A stretch of 46,884 nt of DNA from UBA4738 sp002413305 (GTDB lineage Bacteria > Actinomycetota > UBA4738). The first letter of the stretch is position 1; the number at the start of each line of letters is the position of its first letter. Location: NCBI GenBank assembly GCA_036847185.1, contig DAIUAM010000024.1:1-46884 (forward strand). The letters are read 5' to 3'. The notes beneath the pieces were generated by a model, which saw only the letters and a program-made list of their open reading frames with translations, had not been told where the DNA came from and did no database searches. This document shows, piece by piece, positions 42,242 to 46,884 of this stretch. The translations under genes and the position numbers were made by a program.

Positions 42242-44518
42242 GTGGTAGAGAACGGGTCGCCCTCGCCCATCCGCGCCGGTCTGGCCGGCAAGCGCGTCCT
42301 GGTGACCGGCGTCACCGGCTTCCTCGGCACCGCCCTGTTCGAACGGCTGGTGGCCGACCTCCCTGACACGCGCACGGTGGTGATGATCCGGTCCCGGTAC
42401 GGGAGCCCGCCGCGAGCCCGCCTGGACGAGCTGGCCGGACGGCCGGTGTTCAATGCCCTCCGCGGCCGGCTGGGCGACGACGGGATCAAGCGCATCCTGG
42501 ACGAACGCGTCGAGGTCCTGGAGGGGGACGTGACCGGCGACCTCCCGGACTTTCCGGACGACCTAGACGTGGTCTTCCACTGCGCTGCGTCGGTCTCCTT
42601 CGACCCGCCGATCGACCAGGCGTTCCAGACGAATCTCCTGGGGGCGATGCGCCTGTACGAAAGGGTGGCCGGCGGCGGGAGCCGGCCGCATCTGGTGCAC
42701 GTGTCGACGGCCTACGTGGCCGGTGTCAAGAAGGGCGTGATCGGCGAGGCGCCGCTGGAGCACGCCGTCGACTGGAAGGCCGAAGCCGACGCGGCGCTCT
42801 CCGCGCGCCGGTTGACGGAGGACGCGTCGCGGCGGCCCGAGATGCTCGACCGGTTCATGGCCCGGGCCCGCCACGAGCACGGCCGGGCCGGGCCGATGGA
42901 GGTGGCCGCCGACGCCGAGGACCGCCGCACGCGATGGGTGGACAAGCGGCTCGTCCAGTACGGCCGGGCCCGGGCCCAGACGCTCGGGTGGCCCGACGTC
43001 TACACCTTCACCAAGGCGCTCGGCGAGCGGGCCATCGAGGAGTTCGCCGCCGCCCACGACCTGCCGCTGTCGATCGTCCGCCCCTCGATCATCGAGAGTG
43101 CGCTGGAGCGCCCGTTCCCCGGCTGGATCGAGGGGTTCAAGATGGCCGAACCGATCATCCTGGCCTACGGGCGAGGGGCGATCCCGGAGTTCCCGGCCAT
43201 CCCCGAGGGCATCCTCGACGTCATCCCGATCGACCTGGTGGTGAACGCGATGCTCGCGGTGGCCGCGCGTCTCCCCGACGACGGCCCCGAGTACTTCCAC
43301 GTGTGTTCCGGCTCGCGCAACCCCTTGAGCTTCTACCAGCTGTACGAGAACGTCCGGGAGTACTTCCAGCGCGACCCGCTCCCGGAACGCGGACGAGGGG
43401 AAGTCCGGGTCCCCGAGTGGCACTTCCCCGGCCAGCGCCGGGTCGAAGCGCGCCTCCGAACCGGGGAGCGCCTCCTGAACACCGTCGACCGCCTGGTGAC
43501 CCGGCTGCCGCGTTCGGACCGGACCCGCAAGCTCGTCCAGCGGGTGGACCGCGAACGGGGCCGGCTGGAGTTCGTCCGCCGGTACGCCGACCTGTACGGC
43601 GCCTACACCGAGGCCGAGGTCATCTACACCGACGACCGCACGCTGGCGCTGCACCGGTCGCTAAGCCCACAGGACCGGGCGGAGTTCGGCTTCGACGCGG
43701 ACGTGGTCGACTGGCGCCACTACCTCCAAGAGGTTCACTGCCCCTCGATCACGGTGGCCATACGCTTCCCGGCCCCATCGAGGCCGGACCCCGAGGTCCG
43801 GGTGGTGCCGCGCCAGGACGGCGTGCTGGCGGTGTTCGACATGGAAGGCACGCTCGTGGACTCGAACGTGATCGAGTCCTACCTGTGGCTGCGGCTGGCC
43901 GAGCTCCGGCCCGAGGAATGGGCGTCGGAGCTCGCGTCGTTGGCCCGCCGGCTCCCCCGCTACCTGAAGGCCGAGCGCCGCGATCGGGGGGAGTTCCTCC
44001 GGACGTTCTACCGGCGCTACGAGGGCGTCTCGGTGGACGGGGTGCGCCGGCTGATGGACGAGGAAGTCTCCGAGCTGCTGCTCCGGAGGATGTCGGCCGC
44101 CTCGATCCGGCGGATCCGCGAACACCGGACCGCGGGGCACCGGACCGTCCTGATCACCGGCGCCCTGGACTGCTTCGTCCGCCCCCTGGCACCGCTGTTC
44201 GACGAGATCATCGCCACCGAGCTGGCCGTGCGGAACGCCCGGTACACCGGGTACCTCGCTTCGCCGCCGCTGGTCGGTGAAGCGAGGGCGGCCTGGCTGA
44301 AGGCCTACGCGGCGAAGAACGGCGCCGATCTGAAACGCTCCTACGCCTACGCGGACAGCCATTCGGACCTTCCCCTGCTCCGCACCGTCGGGAACCCGGT
44401 TGCCGTGAACCCCGACGTGTCGCTGTACCGGATCGCCCGCAAGCGGCGGTGGCCGATCGAGTCGTGGAAGCGGTCGGGCGGGACGCCGCGGATCCTGGTC
44501 CCCGAGGCGGTGCCGTAG
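42242..44518 (+). CDS. Fatty acyl-CoA reductase fused to HAD-IB phosphatase
   Basis: A 758-residue two-enzyme fusion. The N-terminal SDR part has VLVTGVTGFLG (NADPH, about 19-28), VVFHCAASVSFD, VHVSTAYVAG and the active-site YTFTKALGERAI (Tyr-xxx-Lys, about 254), then SIVRPSIIESALE and a FAR C-terminal domain ending FDADVVDWRHYLQ, as in reductases making fatty alcohols or aldehydes from acyl-CoA. The C-terminal HAD part has FDMEGTLVDS (about 533; Asp nucleophile, Glu in place of the usual second Asp), TVLITGALDCF, and DSHSDLPLL (about 704). HAD-IB domains remove phosphate and are known fused to lipid acyltransferases. The GTG start follows CATAAT by 7 bases. The dehydrogenase gene begins at the very next base after its TAG. 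Confidence 0.85.
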   Translation: MVENGSPSPIRAGLAGKRVLVTGVTGFLGTALFERLVADLPDTRTVVMIRSRYGSPPRARLDELAGRPVFNALRGRLGDDGIKRILDERVEVLEGDVTGDLPDFPDDLDVVFHCAASVSFDPPIDQAFQTNLLGAMRLYERVAGGGSRPHLVHVSTAYVAGVKKGVIGEAPLEHAVDWKAEADAALSARRLTEDASRRPEMLDRFMARARHEHGRAGPMEVAADAEDRRTRWVDKRLVQYGRARAQTLGWPDVYTFTKALGERAIEEFAAAHDLPLSIVRPSIIESALERPFPGWIEGFKMAEPIILAYGRGAIPEFPAIPEGILDVIPIDLVVNAMLAVAARLPDDGPEYFHVCSGSRNPLSFYQLYENVREYFQRDPLPERGRGEVRVPEWHFPGQRRVEARLRTGERLLNTVDRLVTRLPRSDRTRKLVQRVDRERGRLEFVRRYADLYGAYTEAEVIYTDDRTLALHRSLSPQDRAEFGFDADVVDWRHYLQEVHCPSITVAIRFPAPSRPDPEVRVVPRQDGVLAVFDMEGTLVDSNVIESYLWLRLAELRPEEWASELASLARRLPRYLKAERRDRGEFLRTFYRRYEGVSVDGVRRLMDEEVSELLLRRMSAASIRRIREHRTAGHRTVLITGALDCFVRPLAPLFDEIIATELAVRNARYTGYLASPPLVGEARAAWLKAYAAKNGADLKRSYAYADSHSDLPLLRTVGNPVAVNPDVSLYRIARKRRWPIESWKRSGGTPRILVPEAVP

Positions 44519-45718
44519 ATGCTGGCGCTCGAGCTGTACCGTTCGATCCCCCGCTACCTCGCGGCGCGGACCGTGGGGGCGCGGATGCCGGGTCTCTTGG
44601 CCGGGCCGGTCGCACCGCTCCGGCTGGTCAACCGCGACGAACCTCGCGTCCCGGCGGAAGGATGGGCCCGCGTCGAGCCGCGCCTCTCGGGGATCTGCGG
44701 GAGCGACCTGGCCACGCTGTCGGGGCACGCCTCGTTCTACTTCTCCTCGCTGGTGTCGATGCCGTTCATCCCCGGCCACGAGGTGGTGGGGGAACTGTTC
44801 GACCCGCTGGACGACCTGCCGGCCGGGACCCGGGTGGTGCTGGAGCCGGTGCTGTCGTGCGCGGCGCGGGGCGTCGAACCGTGCCCGTCCTGCACGGGCG
44901 GGGCCACCGACCGATGCGACCGGATCACGGTCGGGCACGTCTCGCCGGGCCTGCAGACCGGGTACTGCGCCGACACGGGAGGCGGGTGGGGGCGGATGCT
45001 GGTCGCCCACCGCTCGCAGCTCCACCCCGTCCCCGACGCAATGACCGACCGGCGCGCCGTGCTGGTCGAGCCACTCGCCTGCGCGATCCACGGGGTGTTC
45101 CGGGCACGGCCGGAGCCGGGCGCGTCGGTCCTGGTGGTGGGCGCCGGGACGGTGGGGATGCTGACGATCCTCGCGCTCCGGGAGTTCACCCAGGCCGGCC
45201 GGGTGGTGGTCGTGGCGAAGCACCCGCGCCAGCGCGAGCTGGCCATCCAGCTGGGAGCGACCGAGGTCACCGACCCGGGGTCGGCCGTCCAGGCCCTGCG
45301 GCGTTCGACCCACGCCTACCGGCTGAAGCCGGAACGCGGCGGCTCCTACCTGCTGGGGGGCGTCGACGTGGCCCTGGACTGCGTGGGGAACCGGACCTCG
45401 TTGGCGCTGGCGCTGCGCACCACCCGGGCCGGCGGGCGCGTGGTGCTGACCGGGATGCCCGAGGGAGGGGCCGACCTGGCCCCCATCTGGTTCCGGGAGC
45501 TCGAGCTGACCGGGGCCTACGCCACCGGGACCGAGCTCACGGAGAACGGCCCGGCGAAGACGTTCGACCTGGCCATCGACCTCGCCGCGGAGGCCCCGTT
45601 GGAGGGGATGGTCGGGGCGGAATACCCGCTGAGCCGGTGGCGCGAAGCGCTGGACCACGCGTTCGGCGCCGGGCGGCTGGGCACGGTCAAGGTGGCCTTC
45701 GACCCACGACGAGACTAG
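44519..45718 (+). CDS. Zinc-binding medium-chain dehydrogenase
   Basis: A 399-residue MDR enzyme. It has an unusual N-terminal extension (LALELYRSIPRYLAARTVGARMPGL) before the GroES-like part. The catalytic zinc region is SGICGSDLATL (about 57-67) with IPGHEVVGE. A structural zinc cluster is in LSCAARGVEPCPSCTGGATDRC-type spacing (about 111-131). NAD motif VVGAGTVGMLTI is at about 208. The ATG directly abuts the stop of the reductase/HAD gene, so the two are co-translated. It may interconvert an alcohol and aldehyde or ketone made by its neighbour (inference). Confidence 0.87.
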   Translation: MLALELYRSIPRYLAARTVGARMPGLLAGPVAPLRLVNRDEPRVPAEGWARVEPRLSGICGSDLATLSGHASFYFSSLVSMPFIPGHEVVGELFDPLDDLPAGTRVVLEPVLSCAARGVEPCPSCTGGATDRCDRITVGHVSPGLQTGYCADTGGGWGRMLVAHRSQLHPVPDAMTDRRAVLVEPLACAIHGVFRARPEPGASVLVVGAGTVGMLTILALREFTQAGRVVVVAKHPRQRELAIQLGATEVTDPGSAVQALRRSTHAYRLKPERGGSYLLGGVDVALDCVGNRTSLALALRTTRAGGRVVLTGMPEGGADLAPIWFRELELTGAYATGTELTENGPAKTFDLAIDLAAEAPLEGMVGAEYPLSRWREALDHAFGAGRLGTVKVAFDPRRD

Positions 45719-45737
45719 AGGAAGACTGGAGACGAGC

Positions 45738-46884
45738 GTGAGCAGACCCGGATTCGTGCTGGAGGTGGACGAGCGGACGCCGCCGCTCCTGGTCCACGAG
45801 GGCGAGTCGTTCAAGCTGCAGAAGTTCCCCCTCGGGACGCAGGTGCTCTACCCCCCCGACCCGCTGGCCGGGATACGGGACGTGAACGCGGCGATCCGCC
45901 ACGCGCTGCTGAACCCCCTGGGGAGCGAACCGCTGCCCGAGCTCCTGAAGCCCGGCATGCGCCTGACGATCGCCTTCGACGATATCTCGCTGCCCCTGCC
46001 GCCGATGGTGACGCCCGACATCCGGGGCCGGGTGATCGAGCACGTCCTGGAGCTGGCGGCGCGAGCGGGGGTCGACGACGTGAAGATCATCGTGGCGAAC
46101 TCTCTGCACCGCCGGATGACGCCGTCGGAGATCAAGCGGGCGGTGGGCGAGCGCGTGTACCGTTCGTTCTTCCCGGGCGACCTCACGAACCACGACGCCG
46201 AGGACCGCGACGGGCTCACCTACATCGGCCAGACCGACCGGGGCGAGGACGTCGAGATCAACAAGCGGGCGGCCGAATCCGACCTGCTCGTGTACGTGAA
46301 CATCAACCTGGTGGCGATGGACGGCGGCCACAAGTCGGTGCCGGTGGGGCTGGGTTCGTACCGATCGCTGAAGCACCATCACAACGTCCAGACGATGCTG
46401 AACTCGCGCTCCTTCATGGACCCGCACCATTCGGCGCTGCACGACTCGACGGGGCGGATGGGGCGCCTGCTGGCCGGGCACCTGCGGATCTTCACCATCG
46501 AGACCACGCTGAACAACGACACCTTCCCCGATGCGTTCGGCTTCCTCAACAAGCGCGAGTGGGAGTGGACACTTGCCGATCAGGCCCGGTACCTGGCGGC
46601 GAAGAAGGCGAACGACCTGGCACCATCGCGGGTGCGGCGCGAGGTGTGGCACCGGATCGAGGCGCCGTACAAGGTCACCGGCATCCACGCCGGCGAGACG
46701 GAGGCGGTCCACGAGCGCACGCTGGCCAACGTGCATCGCCAGCAACTGGTGGAGGTGAACGGGCAGGCCGACGTCATGGTGGTCGGGCTCCCCTACATCT
46801 GCCCGTACAACGTGAACTCGATCATGAATCCGATCCTGGTGCAGTGCCTGGGGCTCGGGTACTTCTTCAACCTGTACCGGGGCA
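45738..46884 (+). CDS. LarA-like (DUF2088, lactate racemase-type) protein, cut by the window edge
   Basis: The first 382 codons of a DUF2088 protein that continues beyond the right edge. It starts at GTG 45738 with GGAG 6 bases upstream, 19 bases after the dehydrogenase. Family landmarks are AFDDISLPLPPM (about 78-89; LarA usually has DDxTRPTP here), NSLHRRMTPSEI (about 120-131, with the His that contacts the nickel-pincer cofactor in LarA), MDGGHKSVPVG (about 194-204, with His and Lys equivalents) and GLPYICPYNVNSIMNP. LarA-type enzymes racemise or epimerise alpha-hydroxy acids using a nickel pincer nucleotide. The altered first motif suggests a different substrate. No larB/C/E cofactor genes are visible. 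Confidence 0.82.
   Translation, partial: MSRPGFVLEVDERTPPLLVHEGESFKLQKFPLGTQVLYPPDPLAGIRDVNAAIRHALLNPLGSEPLPELLKPGMRLTIAFDDISLPLPPMVTPDIRGRVIEHVLELAARAGVDDVKIIVANSLHRRMTPSEIKRAVGERVYRSFFPGDLTNHDAEDRDGLTYIGQTDRGEDVEINKRAAESDLLVYVNINLVAMDGGHKSVPVGLGSYRSLKHHHNVQTMLNSRSFMDPHHSALHDSTGRMGRLLAGHLRIFTIETTLNNDTFPDAFGFLNKREWEWTLADQARYLAAKKANDLAPSRVRREVWHRIEAPYKVTGIHAGETEAVHERTLANVHRQQLVEVNGQADVMVVGLPYICPYNVNSIMNPILVQCLGLGYFFNLYRG

Noticed and set aside
43661..46745. Long minus-strand frames opposite the reductase/dehydrogenase/LarA operon
   Set aside because: They are antisense shadows; the plus strand there encodes three continuous, recognisable proteins, including the GTG-started LarA-like gene.

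Overview
The window is very GC-rich by eye (most codon third positions are G or C). It is densely packed, with short or overlapping gene junctions and many GTG starts. The family content points to an uncultivated or little-studied member of the Actinomycetota: a wax ester synthase/diacylglycerol acyltransferase, an MpaB-type DUF2236 oxygenase, an actinobacterial holin-like protein beside DUF3618, DUF4328, Ala/Lys-rich histone-H1-like proteins, and many SD-less genes with a TANNNT hexamer just before the start codon. This placement is an inference; no rRNA or other taxonomic marker is present. I see no rRNA, tRNA, CRISPR array, transposase, integrase or phage structural gene, so this looks like chromosomal backbone rather than a mobile island.

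Region 1 (1-7763, all minus) is a redox and nitrogen block. It holds a truncated VOC protein, a 2TM protein, a YbaK-like deacylase, a CBS-pair protein, an 801-residue fusion resembling NfnA plus NfnB (flavin/iron-sulfur NAD(P)H oxidoreductase), two overlapping tandem paralogues of a divergent alanine dehydrogenase/transhydrogenase-like family, and ammonia-dependent asparagine synthetase (asnA).

Region 2 (8035-16013) is mainly envelope functions. It holds a lipoprotein amidase, a kelch-repeat lipoprotein, a rhodanese/90-residue protein/flavodoxin operon, a phosphoesterase lipoprotein apparently broken by a frameshift at a C7 run, and a cell-surface/nucleoid cluster (H1-like protein, holin-like, DUF3618, small TM protein). 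A DUF72 protein and a group 2 sigma-70 factor follow.

Region 3 (16227-24167) contains an MDR dehydrogenase with a DUF2236 oxygenase, a TPP-dependent decarboxylase-like enzyme, a stand-alone Clp_N protein without ATPase, an alpha/beta hydrolase, WS/DGAT and small unknown proteins.

Region 4 (24183-30257, minus) is a likely operon of alpha/beta hydrolase, amidase, EamA exporter, epimerase and histidine phosphatase, preceded by a DUF4328 membrane protein.

Region 5 (30329-38826) carries pentose-phosphate pathway genes: transketolase, and a tightly coupled FAD reductase-gnd-zwf operon. Between them lie a luciferase-like monooxygenase, two secreted or small unknown proteins and a sulfurtransferase.

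Region 6 (38893-46884) contains a Fpg/Nei glycosylase, a SnoaL-like protein, a second H1-like protein and then the most interesting block. That block is a CDP-alcohol phosphatidyltransferase, a strong promoter whose predicted transcript starts at the base of a perfect UUCG hairpin, and a tight operon of a fatty acyl-CoA reductase fused to a HAD phosphatase, an MDR dehydrogenase and a LarA-like (DUF2088) protein that runs off the right edge. I read this as an uncharacterised lipid-alcohol pathway candidate.
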